Positions 9,111 to 17,532 of a DNA stretch of 64,000 bases are shown in pieces. This stretch comes from Veillonella absiana. GTDB taxonomy: Bacteria; Bacillota; Negativicutes; Veillonellales; Veillonellaceae. A program made the position numbers and the translations under genes. Location: the NCBI RefSeq assembly GCF_032970905.1, contig NZ_JAWJZA010000008.1. One strand, written 5' to 3'. The stretch's first letter is position 1, and every line of letters begins with the position of its first letter. Under the pieces are notes generated by a model. The model was given only the letters and a program-made list of their open reading frames with translations, made no database searches and was not told the DNA's origin.

Positions 9111-9797
9111 CTAGTTATATACGCGCTCACCAAAAATAGCAGTTCCTACGCGTACAATATTGGCACCCTCTTCAAGGGCTACTTCAAAATCATGTGTCAT
9201 GCCCATAGACAAATACTTAATTTGCCCGTTTGGGTAAAAGCGCTTCATATCTTCATACAAAGCATTGGCTACTTTAAAAATTGGTCGTGCATCCTCTGGA
9301 TTATCATAAAATGGGGCCATGCACATTAATCCTCTCACTCTTACATGGGGTAATGTACTAGCAAAGTCCCGTACTTCAGGAAACTCTTCAACAGATAATC
9401 CTGATTTACTTTCCTCTCGCGCCACATTAACCTGGAGCAAAACATCTTGCACCTTGTCATGTTTCACAGCCACTTTTTCGATTTCCTCTAACAATTTTCG
9501 ACTATCCACGGAATGTATTAAGTCAAACATAGGAACAGCTTGACGTACCTTATTGACCTGTAAATGACCAATCAAATGCCACACGAGCTGTGGACCATTA
9601 TATGTTAATTGTTTTTCTTTCGCTTCTTGCACGCGATTTTCGCCTACATGTGTTACGCCTAATCGAGCTACCTCTTCGACAGCCGATACAGGATGATTCT
9701 TAGTAACTGCCACGAGCAGAGCACTATCTACACGTCCTGCGCGTCTCATAGCATCCGCCATTCGTTGCTGTACTAAATGCAGGGATTCTTCAATCAT
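9111..9797 (-). CDS. ylmE: YggS/YlmE-family PLP homeostasis protein
   Basis: 228-residue alanine-racemase-like TIM barrel that binds pyridoxal phosphate (lysine in LVAVTKNHPVSAV, about residue 32). Family motifs are GENRVQEAKEK, WHLIGHLQVNKVR, HSVDS, VNVAREESKSG and SMGMTHDFEVALEEGANIVRVG. The family has no known catalytic reaction but maintains vitamin B6 and amino-acid balance. Position just upstream of sepF is the usual ylmE location. Confidence 0.95.
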   Translation of the reverse strand: MIEESLHLVQQRMADAMRRAGRVDSALLVAVTKNHPVSAVEEVARLGVTHVGENRVQEAKEKQLTYNGPQLVWHLIGHLQVNKVRQAVPMFDLIHSVDSRKLLEEIEKVAVKHDKVQDVLLQVNVAREESKSGLSVEEFPEVRDFASTLPHVRVRGLMCMAPFYDNPEDARPIFKVANALYEDMKRFYPNGQIKYLSMGMTHDFEVALEEGANIVRVGTAIFGERVYN

Positions 9798-10020
9798 AAT
9801 GTAACCTCCTCACAATAGTTAAGGATGTTCCTATTCATTTTGCTACTCCTCAGACATGAAGTCAAAAGAATGTATAGCTAAAATATTCTATAGGCTAGTA
9901 TATTATATAATATTTATTCTCGAATGTATACAAAAACACTCTAAAAATGCCGAATTTTCGCCATTTTTTGCGATATTTTTTTGCATTTTTTCTGAAAGTC
10001 CTAAAAAACGTATTTATGTT
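9798..10020. other. AT-rich gap between pgeF and ylmE
   Basis: About 220 bp with homopolymer T and A tracts. No convincing ORF, terminator or consensus promoter was seen, although it must contain or follow the signals that separate pgeF from ylmE. Confidence 0.4.
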
Positions 10021-11001
10021 CTATTTTATCATTCCGAACATAGCCATTCGACCTGTTTTCCCGGCCTCGCGGCGATAGGAAAAACAATGTTCATCTACCA
10101 TACTATCAGTGCCACCAATCGTAATGTTATCATTAGGCACACCCAATTGTACTAAATCTGCTCGAATAAATTCCCACAGATTTACATGTGGTGTCTCTAC
10201 CTCTGCACCAGGGCGTTTGATATACCGAACAATAGGTGCCGATGAGCCCCTCGTCAATAATACGTCCATTGACGATTCCGTAGATTCCGTAAATTCTGTA
10301 GATTCTGTAGGTTCCGTAGATTTTGTAGATTTTGTATTATCAGCGTGTTCATCTTCATTCAAGGGCTTAACAATCACTTCATAGGATTTTACAAATCGGT
10401 CCGCTAATTCCTGATTCACCTCAAAGGATTCAGGTCCAATGCTAGGGCCTAAAAATACAATACAATCCTCTGGTTTTGTACCATAAGCCTTTGTCATTGC
10501 CTGTATGGTAATGACTGGCAAATGACCAATAGCACCTTTCCATCCCGCATGTACTACAGCAACTGCTTGTTGTGCGGTATCATAAATTCCAACTGCCACA
10601 CAGTCTGCGGTAAACAATAATAACGGAACGTTCGGGATATTTGTAAATATGGCATCACAATCGTTAATAGCGGTGCTTTCACCGAAGGCGCCAGCACCAA
10701 TAAAGTCTTCTGTAATTTGGACAGCATTAAGACCATGCACTTGATTGCCACAGGTCATGCGCGCGGGATTCACATGTAAATAGCTGGCCAATAGCGCGCG
10801 ATTTTTCACCACATCATCCGGATTATCTCCTACATGAAAGGCCAAATTTAATGATGCGCACGGCTCCTTAGACACGCCGCCCTCGCGATAAGTTGAACCC
10901 ATCACAACTGGATATCGATCAAACTGTGTAGGTGACTCGAATTGCCAAGGTTCTGACAACTGGGATGTCACCGAAATGATTGTTTTATATTCTGTGCTCA
11001 T
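10021..11001 (-). CDS. pgeF: Purine nucleoside phosphorylase / laccase-domain protein (YlmD/YfiH/PgeF family) with a repeat insert
   Basis: 326 residues, long for a family that usually has 240-280. Zinc-site motifs are present: NQVHGLNAVQ, FTADCVAVGIYD, VHAGWKGAIG and the C-terminal TDSMVDEHCFSYRREAGKTGRM. Members cleave purine nucleosides or correct peptidoglycan precursor errors. At about residues 222-248 a low-complexity stretch of Ser/Thr/Glu triplets (STEPTESTEFTEST) is inserted, encoded by degenerate 9-bp repeats at about 10265-10335. The insert sits between conserved blocks, so the fold is probably kept. First ylm gene, downstream of the radical SAM gene. Confidence 0.9.
   Translation of the reverse strand: MSTEYKTIISVTSQLSEPWQFESPTQFDRYPVVMGSTYREGGVSKEPCASLNLAFHVGDNPDDVVKNRALLASYLHVNPARMTCGNQVHGLNAVQITEDFIGAGAFGESTAINDCDAIFTNIPNVPLLLFTADCVAVGIYDTAQQAVAVVHAGWKGAIGHLPVITIQAMTKAYGTKPEDCIVFLGPSIGPESFEVNQELADRFVKSYEVIVKPLNEDEHADNTKSTKSTEPTESTEFTESTESSMDVLLTRGSSAPIVRYIKRPGAEVETPHVNLWEFIRADLVQLGVPNDNITIGGTDSMVDEHCFSYRREAGKTGRMAMFGMIK
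10262..10338 (-). repeat. Degenerate 9-bp coding minisatellite inside pgeF
   Basis: About eight imperfect copies of a 9-bp unit (reading GAATCTACG and variants on the coding strand) encode Glu/Lys-Ser/Phe-Thr triplets. Multiples of nine keep the frame, so copy number could vary without breaking the gene. Confidence 0.75.
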
Positions 11002-11052
11002 ATTGTCACCTTTCTAATGTACCGCTACTATTACTGTAGCAATTATCTACAT

Positions 11053-12780
11053 TTATTTACATACTCCACAGCGTTTACATCCGGCCATACAAGGACTCGT
11101 ATAGGCCTCGTCTACCGAACGATACCATTCTTGTTCCAAATAATTTTCGGACAAGCCCATATCGAGTATGCTCCATGGCAATACCTCTTTGAAATCATGT
11201 TCGCGATAATTAAATTCGTCCATATCAAGGCCCGCAGCCTTCATTTCTGCTTTGAAAGATTTACTACCACGATCAAGAGCACACGCTGCAAGAACGGCCC
11301 CAAGGCGACGATCGCCACGAGCGAGAACACCTTGAATATACGCCTCTTTAGGGGACTCGATGAGCACCTCGATACGTCGATTTTTCTGCAATGATTTCTT
11401 GATATATTGGAGTTTACGATCTACTTCCTTTTGATGGTTCATACCCATCCATTGGAATGGCGTAAATGGTTTTGGAATGAAAGGATTGATGCTCAATGTC
11501 AAACGACCTTTACAGCCTACCTCTGCCATATAAGCTTGCGTACGTTCCGCCATCCCCACAATTGCTTCGATATCCTCATCCGTTTCCGTCGGTAACCCAA
11601 TCATAATGTACAAACGCATATGTTGAATACCTGATTTGGCAGACAAGGTAGCTGCGGTCTGTAAATTTTCCTCGCTAATCCCCTTGTTGATAACACGACG
11701 CAAACGTTCACTACCCGTTTCAGGGGCAATGGTAATTGTTTTTTGTCCGCTGTCGGCTAAGCCATCCACCACCTCTTGGGTGAGCGAATCGGCGCGTAGA
11801 GATGCACAGGAATAGCGCATATCTTTGGATCGAATATATTTAACCAGCTCATCGATTTCAGGATAATCAGAAATAGCTGCCCCCATGAGGCCCACCTTTT
11901 TGCCGAGCGCCTCTGCACGGTCTACACCGGCTTTCAAAATATCAAGATCACGCACACGAGGCACGCGATAACAATATCCGGCCATGCAGAATCGACAATG
12001 ACGCCCACAACCGCGCGCCACCTCAACGATATACATAGCACCGAACTCGGTAAAATCAGTGGCTACTACCGTTTCACCAGCCTTGGTGAGAGCGCCAAAA
12101 TGACGTTTAACCGTCGCTGGTACGCCCGCTGCAATGTCATAGCCTGTGAAAGTACCATTTTCATCAAACAATGGCGTATACAGGGATGGCACATAAACAC
12201 CAGCTAATTGGCTCAAGTTAAAGAGGATTTCATGACGTTCTAGTCCCTCAAATTTTCCATCACGAATCACCGCAAGGAGATCTGTAATAATCCCTTCCCC
12301 TTCACCGACAATGCAAGCATCCACAAAATCAGCAAACGGTTCTGGATTAAACGTCGCACAAGGGCCCCCAGCGATAACGATAGGGTCAAACTCTGTGCGA
12401 TCGCAACTCATCACAGGCACACGGCCATGGCGAAGCATTAATGGCATATTAAAATAGTCCATCTCAAAGGTCATATCGAAGGCTACGACGTCGAATTGAT
12501 CCATCGACCGTTGCGTTTCCACACTCATCAAATGAGTCTTCGTTTTCTCGTATGCTTCGAGTTCCTTTTTCTCAGGCAGGAAAATACGCTCGCACACGCA
12601 AGACGGATGCGCATTAATTTCCTCATAAATAATGTGCAAACCCAAATTACTCATGCCCACAAAATACGTATTTGGATATACGATAGCCACACGTTGCTGC
12701 GCATGAGGGTTGATGGTAATGCGACTGGATTCATTAGTATGTAGTTGTTGTAAGCGGTCGATTAAATCTTGCCTATTCAC
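11053..12780 (-). CDS. B12-binding-domain radical SAM protein of unknown function (TIGR03960-like)
   Basis: 575 residues. An N-terminal cobalamin-binding-like Rossmann region (about 25-170, VAIVYPNTYFVGMSNLGLH) is followed by the radical SAM core with the cluster motif RGCGRHCRFCMAGYCYR (CxxxCxxC, about residues 252-262) and TGSERLRRVINKGIS. A cysteine-rich tail CMAGCKRCGVCK ends the protein. The start is GTG at 12780 with GAGGTG upstream; a TATAAT hexamer lies at 12806-12811 on the minus strand. Members often precede a DUF2344 gene and rplU; here pgeF follows instead. Substrate unknown; RNA modification is a common guess, unproven. Confidence 0.85.
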   Translation of the reverse strand: MNRQDLIDRLQQLHTNESSRITINPHAQQRVAIVYPNTYFVGMSNLGLHIIYEEINAHPSCVCERIFLPEKKELEAYEKTKTHLMSVETQRSMDQFDVVAFDMTFEMDYFNMPLMLRHGRVPVMSCDRTEFDPIVIAGGPCATFNPEPFADFVDACIVGEGEGIITDLLAVIRDGKFEGLERHEILFNLSQLAGVYVPSLYTPLFDENGTFTGYDIAAGVPATVKRHFGALTKAGETVVATDFTEFGAMYIVEVARGCGRHCRFCMAGYCYRVPRVRDLDILKAGVDRAEALGKKVGLMGAAISDYPEIDELVKYIRSKDMRYSCASLRADSLTQEVVDGLADSGQKTITIAPETGSERLRRVINKGISEENLQTAATLSAKSGIQHMRLYIMIGLPTETDEDIEAIVGMAERTQAYMAEVGCKGRLTLSINPFIPKPFTPFQWMGMNHQKEVDRKLQYIKKSLQKNRRIEVLIESPKEAYIQGVLARGDRRLGAVLAACALDRGSKSFKAEMKAAGLDMDEFNYREHDFKEVLPWSILDMGLSENYLEQEWYRSVDEAYTSPCMAGCKRCGVCK

Positions 12781-12867
12781 GCCTTCACCTCTTCTCTAAA
12801 AGATAATTATACCACAAATTTTTGATAAATTTCGATATAGTGTGGATGGACTGTTGCACAATAGAGC

Positions 12868-12955
12868 TTCTGCTTCTTTATCTCGTTCATTTTATTCCCC
12901 ATCCATCACTCGTCGTGATGGATGGATATAAAATGAATGGACCAAAGAAGCAGAA
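12868..12955. repeat. Large imperfect inverted repeat between ilvC and the radical SAM gene
   Basis: Arms TTCTGCTTCTTT / AAAGAAGCAGAA, then TTCATTTTAT / ATAAAATGAA, then ATCCATCAC / GTGATGGAT pair around a 5-nt loop, giving a hairpin with about 31 paired positions and two short internal bulges. No T-run follows on either strand, so it is not a simple terminator. Confidence 0.8.
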
Positions 12956-12984
12956 CCTCCATGCCACAAGATAGTGCATCAAAC

Positions 12985-13022
12985 GCAAAAATACCCTGAA
13001 CCGCCAAGGACGATTCAGGGTA
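12985..13022 (-). terminator. Intrinsic terminator downstream of ilvC
   Basis: On the minus strand the ilvC stop is followed after about 30 bp by a TACCCTGAA / TTCAGGGTA stem and then TTTTTG. It closes the branched-chain amino-acid operon. Confidence 0.85.
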
Positions 13023-13051
13023 CCTATGTGTGATGTTAATTCTCTAAAGAA

Positions 13052-14059
13052 TTATTTCAACCAGCTCATTAAGCCGCGCAATTCAGAACCAACTTTTTCA
13101 ATGCCGTGTTCTGCTGCTGCTTCGCGGTTCTTTTTCAAGAATGGTTGGCCAGCTTTGGAGTCAGCCAAGAATTCATCAGCGAATTCACCAGATTGAATAC
13201 GACGAAGAATTTCTTCCATTGCTTTTTTAGTATCCGCAGTGATTACGCGAGGACCAGCATAGTAGTCACCGTATTCAGCTGTGTTGGAGATGGAATGACG
13301 CATTTTACCGAAACCACCTTCGTAGATCAAGTCTACGATCAATTTCATTTCATGCAAGCATTCGAAGTAAGCGTTAACTGGTTCATAACCAGCTTCTGTT
13401 AATACTTCAAAACCAGTTTTGATCAACTCAGTTACACCGCCACAAAGAACAGCTTGTTCACCGAACAAATCAGTTTCTGTTTCGGATTTGAAGTTAGTTT
13501 CCAAAATACCGGAACGGCCACCGCCTACACCAGATGCCCATGCCAATGCTACTTCTTCAGTATCACCAGATGGATCTTTTTCTACTGCGTACAAGCAAGG
13601 AACGCCAGAACCTTCTTGGTATGTACGACGAACTAAATGGCCAGGACCTTTTGGCGCTACCATGAATACGTTAACGTCTTCACGAGGTACGATTTTGCCA
13701 AAGTGGATGTTAAAACCATGAGCAAATGCAAGGTATGCACCTTGTTTCAAGTTTGGTGCAATGTCAGCTGCATACACATCAGCTTGTAATTCGTCTGGAA
13801 TCAATACCATAACGATGTCAGCATCTTTAACAGCTTCTGCAGTTTCTTTTACTGGAAGACCTTGTTCTTCAGCTTTAGCCCAACGATTGGAACCTTTACG
13901 AAGACCAATTGTAACATCAAAACCATTTTCTTTTAAATTCAATGCATGAGCATGACCTTGAGAGCCAAAACCCAATACAGTAATTTTTTTGCCTTCCAAT
14001 TTGCTCAAATTACAATCCGCATCATAATAAACTGTAGTGCCTAAAATTTTACCTGCCAT
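13052..14059 (-). CDS. ilvC: Ketol-acid reductoisomerase
   Basis: Class I enzyme, 335 residues, NADPH-dependent isomeroreduction of acetolactate or acetohydroxybutyrate. Shows the Rossmann loop VLGFGSQGHAHALNLKENG, LRKGSNRWAKAEE, FAHGFNIHFG, PKGPGHLVRRTYQEG and the metal/substrate segments ETETDLFGEQAVLCGG and YFECLHEMKLIVDLIYEGG. GGAGG lies upstream of the ATG. It is separated from the ABC ATPase by 219 bp carrying a candidate promoter and two palindromes, so it can be transcribed independently of ilvBN. Confidence 0.98.
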   Translation of the reverse strand: MAGKILGTTVYYDADCNLSKLEGKKITVLGFGSQGHAHALNLKENGFDVTIGLRKGSNRWAKAEEQGLPVKETAEAVKDADIVMVLIPDELQADVYAADIAPNLKQGAYLAFAHGFNIHFGKIVPREDVNVFMVAPKGPGHLVRRTYQEGSGVPCLYAVEKDPSGDTEEVALAWASGVGGGRSGILETNFKSETETDLFGEQAVLCGGVTELIKTGFEVLTEAGYEPVNAYFECLHEMKLIVDLIYEGGFGKMRHSISNTAEYGDYYAGPRVITADTKKAMEEILRRIQSGEFADEFLADSKAGQPFLKKNREAAAEHGIEKVGSELRGLMSWLK

Positions 14060-14113
14060 AATAGATAAACCTCCAAATTTCTCTCATATTCCATTCGAAT
14101 ACATAATATATTT

Positions 14114-14142
14114 ACTTTACACAATCTTACTCATAAAAGCAA
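14114..14142 (-). promoter_or_regulatory. Candidate sigma70 promoter of ilvC
   Basis: Minus strand TTGCTT (14137-14142), 17-bp spacer, TAAAGT (14114-14119), about 55 bp upstream of the ilvC ATG. The hexamers are imperfect; spacing is ideal. Confidence 0.5.
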
Positions 14143-14150
14143 GCTGTAAA

Positions 14151-14183
14151 ATACAATTGTATCGTTACAATATACATTGTAAC
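14151..14183. promoter_or_regulatory. Two operator-like palindromes upstream of the ilvC promoter
   Basis: ATACAATTGTAT (14151-14162) is a perfect 12-bp palindrome. GTTACAAT-N4-ATTGTAAC (14164-14183) is an inverted repeat with 8-bp arms. Both lie immediately upstream of the proposed -35 box, the usual place for an activator or repressor site. Confidence 0.55.
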
Positions 14184-14278
14184 TTCATAAGTTCCTAGTG
14201 TATATGCACTCTAATCACAGACTACTTATACCTAGTATTCATAGGGTATATGCACAAATTCAATGCATAGAGTTCGAA

Positions 14279-15205
14279 CTACCGAACAATCACCCAAGGC
14301 CGATCACGTTCCCATACAACGTGAACAGGCATATCAAATAAATCACTAAGAATCTCATCGGTGAGTATATCTTCTTTTTTACCTTGGTATGCCATCTCAC
14401 CATCTCGTAGTAACGCTACATGCGTAATAGATGGCATAATTTCTTCAATTTGATGAGATACATAAATATATGGAGTATTATGCTCTACACCAAGAGATTC
14501 CACTGTATGTAAAAAACTTTCACGAGCTGGCAAATCGAGACCAGAACATGGTTCATCAAGGATGAGCAAATCTGGTTCACTCATAATAGCTCGGGCCAAC
14601 AATGTACGTCGTTGTTCCCCTTGTGAAAGTGTACGAAAATGATGATTTCCTAAATGGGTTATCTGGAATTTTCCCATCAAATCCTGTGCTTTTCTTCGAA
14701 CTTCTGGTTCTACTACTTGATAAATACCTATAGTATTATAGCGACCAGAAATAACCACGTCCTCTACCGTTTGTTTATTCAATGTAGATTGAAATTGACT
14801 CAATGTAGAGCTTACAAAGCCAAGACGATTTTTAATTTTAACCCACGCGTATTTACCAAATTCGTGGCCAAATACACGTAATATACCCGTTGTTGGGATT
14901 TGATAGGCTGGAATCATACTGAGCATAGTCGATTTTCCAGCCCCATTTAGGCCTAATAAAGCCCAATTTTCACCACGTTTCACATGCCAGTTGACACCCT
15001 TTAAAATAGGGCGACCATCACGGCGAAACGTAATCTTCTCATAGTGAAGAATCTCATTATCTACATCAATAGTATTACTAGCAATACCCGTTGCGGTAGC
15101 GCTACTAGTAATGCCTATTTCGGTATCACTACTAGTAATGCCCGTTGCGGTAGCGCTACTATTAATGCCTGTTTCGCTAGCATTAGCAGTGTTTTCTGCT
15201 GTCAT
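14279..15205 (-). CDS. ABC transporter ATP-binding protein (YlmA/ModF-like) with repetitive N-terminus
   Basis: 308 residues from the ATG at 15205 (GGTGAT upstream); a GTG at 15238 abutting the ilvN stop is the alternative. The ATPase domain has Walker A LLGLNGAGKSTML, Q-loop, signature TLSQGEQRRTLLARA, Walker B DLLILDEPCSGLD and the switch histidine in YVSHQIEEI. It lacks membrane segments and no permease lies nearby. Residues about 13-48 are four 9-residue repeats of the type GITSSATAT. Lying between ilvN and ilvC, it may be co-transcribed with ilv genes, but a role in amino-acid synthesis cannot be inferred. Confidence 0.85.
   Translation of the reverse strand: MTAENTANASETGINSSATATGITSSDTEIGITSSATATGIASNTIDVDNEILHYEKITFRRDGRPILKGVNWHVKRGENWALLGLNGAGKSTMLSMIPAYQIPTTGILRVFGHEFGKYAWVKIKNRLGFVSSTLSQFQSTLNKQTVEDVVISGRYNTIGIYQVVEPEVRRKAQDLMGKFQITHLGNHHFRTLSQGEQRRTLLARAIMSEPDLLILDEPCSGLDLPARESFLHTVESLGVEHNTPYIYVSHQIEEIMPSITHVALLRDGEMAYQGKKEDILTDEILSDLFDMPVHVVWERDRPWVIVR
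15062..15169 (-). repeat. Four 27-bp coding repeats in the ABC ATPase N-terminus
   Basis: Consecutive 27-bp units encode GINSSATAT, GITSSDTEI, GITSSATAT and the more diverged GIASNTIDV. The first three are close at the DNA level, which suggests recent tandem duplication by slippage or recombination. Confidence 0.8.
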
Positions 15206-15238
15206 AATATCACCAGACTTTTCTGTATTGTACGGCAC

Positions 15239-15727
15239 TTAAATTTTTTCACCCCGGCTCATTGCGGTAATACCAGTTTTTGCCATTTCCAAAATACCAT
15301 ACGTTTCCATAATGTCTGCGAATCCTCGAAGTTTTTCTACGCTTCCGATTACTTCAATAATCATGGAATTAGGCGAAATATCTAGTACATTACCACGGAA
15401 AACATCTGCAATTTGTACGATCTGAGATCGTGTAGTTGCCGTAGCTTTCACCTTGATAAGCATTAATTCGCGACACACCACATCTGATTCTGGGAGTACC
15501 TTTACTTTCACTACATCGATGATTTTGTAAATTTGTTTTTGAATTTGATCTAACGATGTATCATCGGCATCAACAGTCAATGTCAACCGAGCATAACCTG
15601 GTTTATTAGTTACCCCTGATGTCATTTTAGACACATTAAAGCCACGACGGTTAAAGAGTGCCAAAATACGAGTACCAATACCGCTTGTATTTTTCGCTAT
15701 AATTAGCACTTGATGTTCCTTATTCAT
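15239..15727 (-). CDS. ilvN: Acetolactate synthase small (regulatory) subunit
   Basis: About 162 residues. The N-terminal ACT domain (VLIIAKNTSGIGTRILALFNRRGF, first 20 diagnostic) binds feedback inhibitor, classically valine, and the C-terminal half (RELMLIKV, GFADIMETYGILEMAKTG) contacts the catalytic subunit. The ATG at 15727 is preferred because AAAGGGG lies 8 nt upstream; a TTG two codons earlier is possible. Its start overlaps the end of ilvB by 8 bp, indicating translational coupling. Confidence 0.95.
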   Translation of the reverse strand: MNKEHQVLIIAKNTSGIGTRILALFNRRGFNVSKMTSGVTNKPGYARLTLTVDADDTSLDQIQKQIYKIIDVVKVKVLPESDVVCRELMLIKVKATATTRSQIVQIADVFRGNVLDISPNSMIIEVIGSVEKLRGFADIMETYGILEMAKTGITAMSRGEKI

Positions 15728-17438
15728 TCTCAAGCACCCCTTTCAAGCCCATCATATTTTTCACTGGTTCACCAGCTGGAATCATTGGGAATACATTTGT
15801 TTCTCGGCTAACTCGACAATCAATAACCACACCTGTATCAGATTGAATCAAGTCCTTGAATTGTGCATCAAATTCAGCTTGTGTATCTAGACGTACAGCT
15901 GGTAGATCATAAGCCTCTGCAATTTTGATGAAATTAGGGCTCACCTCTAAATCAACGAAGGAGTAACGTCGGTCATTAAAAATTTCTTGCCACTGACGAA
16001 CCATGCCAAGGAACGCATTATTCACAATGAGGATTTTCACAGGCAAATTATATTGTTTCATCATCATCAATTCTTCCATGGTCATTTGGAAACCACCGTC
16101 GCCTACTACGAGTATAACTTGGCGTTTCGCTTGGCCCACCTGCGCGCCCATTGCTGCAGGCACACCATACCCCATGGTACCAGCACCACCAGAGGATAAA
16201 ATTGTATTTGGATGATTATATGTTAAATATTGCGCGGCCCACATTTGATGTTGTCCCACGTCAGTTACAATGATGGCATCTTCGTTAGCATACTCGTTCA
16301 ATTTTGAAAGTACGTATTGTGGCATCATAGTAGTGCCATCGCCTTCAGGAACCACCGTTGGATATTCGGATTTCCATTCAGCGATTTGGGCCAACCATTT
16401 ATCGTGATCTGCTGGCTCAATAAAAGCATTAATTTCCGTCAATACTTGTTTCAAATCGCCTACGATAGGAATATTTATAGTTACATTTTTATCAATTTCT
16501 GCAGGATCGATATCAATATGAATAATTTTTGCTTTTGGGCAGAAATGATCTACATCACCAGTGATACGATCATCAAAACGAATACCTGCAGCGATTACCA
16601 AGTCAGCCTCTTCGGTAGCAAAGTTAGCAGCTACTGTGCCATGCATCCCCAGCATCCCCAAAGATAATTCGTGGTCCCCTGGGAATGAACTCAAACCAAG
16701 CAATGTATTAGTAACAGGAATATTCACTGTTTCTGCCAATGTTTTGAGCTCCGCCATAGCATTGGATTTCAACACACCTGCGCCAGCAATAATCAAAGGT
16801 TTCTTTGCAGATTTAATCATGGATACTGCTTTTTTAATTTGACCTTGATGACCTTTGTAGGTTGGATCATAGCCTTCCAAAGAGACAGGAGCCTCAAACA
16901 ACTTGTTAAACTCACTCATCGTAAGCGATTGACATTGTATATTTTTAGGAATATCTACCAATACAGGACCTGGGCGGCCAGAACCAGCAATATAATAAGC
17001 CTCTTTCAATACATGTGGCAAGTCACGAATATCTTGTACAAGATAGTTGTGTTTTGTAATCGGCATAGTAATACCAGAAATGTCTGCTTCTTGGAATGAA
17101 TCTTTACCGATTAATCCAGTGCCCACCTGGCCAGTGATAGCTAGCATTGGTACAGAATCCATATGAGCTGTATAAATACCAGTCACAAGATTGGTAGCAC
17201 CAGGACCAGATGTGGCCAAGCAGACGCCCACTTTGCCAGTAGCACGAGCATACCCATCAGCTGCATGTGCGGCGCCTTGTTCGTGACGAACAAAATAGTG
17301 TTTGATTTCAGGAAAACTGTAAATTTCATCAAAAATTGGTATTACTGCACCACCTGGATAACCGAACATATCGGTTACCCCAAGGCGATGCAAGGTTTCA
17401 AGAACAATACGTGCGCCCTTAATCATTTCCCCACTCAT
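15720..17438 (-). CDS. ilvB: Acetolactate synthase large (catalytic) subunit
   Basis: 572 residues, TPP- and FAD-dependent condensation of pyruvate with pyruvate or 2-oxobutyrate. The catalytic glutamate lies in VRHEQGAAHAADGYARA (about residue 52); the FAD region includes GMLGMHGTVAAN; the TPP motif runs from VGDGGFQMTMEEL to VNNAFLGMVRQWQ. Full length, with ilvN immediately downstream. Lies 94 bp after ilvA, a spacing that could hold an internal promoter, though none is evident. Confidence 0.98.
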   Translation of the reverse strand: MSGEMIKGARIVLETLHRLGVTDMFGYPGGAVIPIFDEIYSFPEIKHYFVRHEQGAAHAADGYARATGKVGVCLATSGPGATNLVTGIYTAHMDSVPMLAITGQVGTGLIGKDSFQEADISGITMPITKHNYLVQDIRDLPHVLKEAYYIAGSGRPGPVLVDIPKNIQCQSLTMSEFNKLFEAPVSLEGYDPTYKGHQGQIKKAVSMIKSAKKPLIIAGAGVLKSNAMAELKTLAETVNIPVTNTLLGLSSFPGDHELSLGMLGMHGTVAANFATEEADLVIAAGIRFDDRITGDVDHFCPKAKIIHIDIDPAEIDKNVTINIPIVGDLKQVLTEINAFIEPADHDKWLAQIAEWKSEYPTVVPEGDGTTMMPQYVLSKLNEYANEDAIIVTDVGQHQMWAAQYLTYNHPNTILSSGGAGTMGYGVPAAMGAQVGQAKRQVILVVGDGGFQMTMEELMMMKQYNLPVKILIVNNAFLGMVRQWQEIFNDRRYSFVDLEVSPNFIKIAEAYDLPAVRLDTQAEFDAQFKDLIQSDTGVVIDCRVSRETNVFPMIPAGEPVKNMMGLKGVLENE

Positions 17439-17532
17439 ATATGTCCTTTCTCTTTTCTAAATTAATATGCTACTTTCGCATGTTATATGTATTTATGTGT
17501 ACTGTTTACGATATGTACTGTGTATTCAACAC

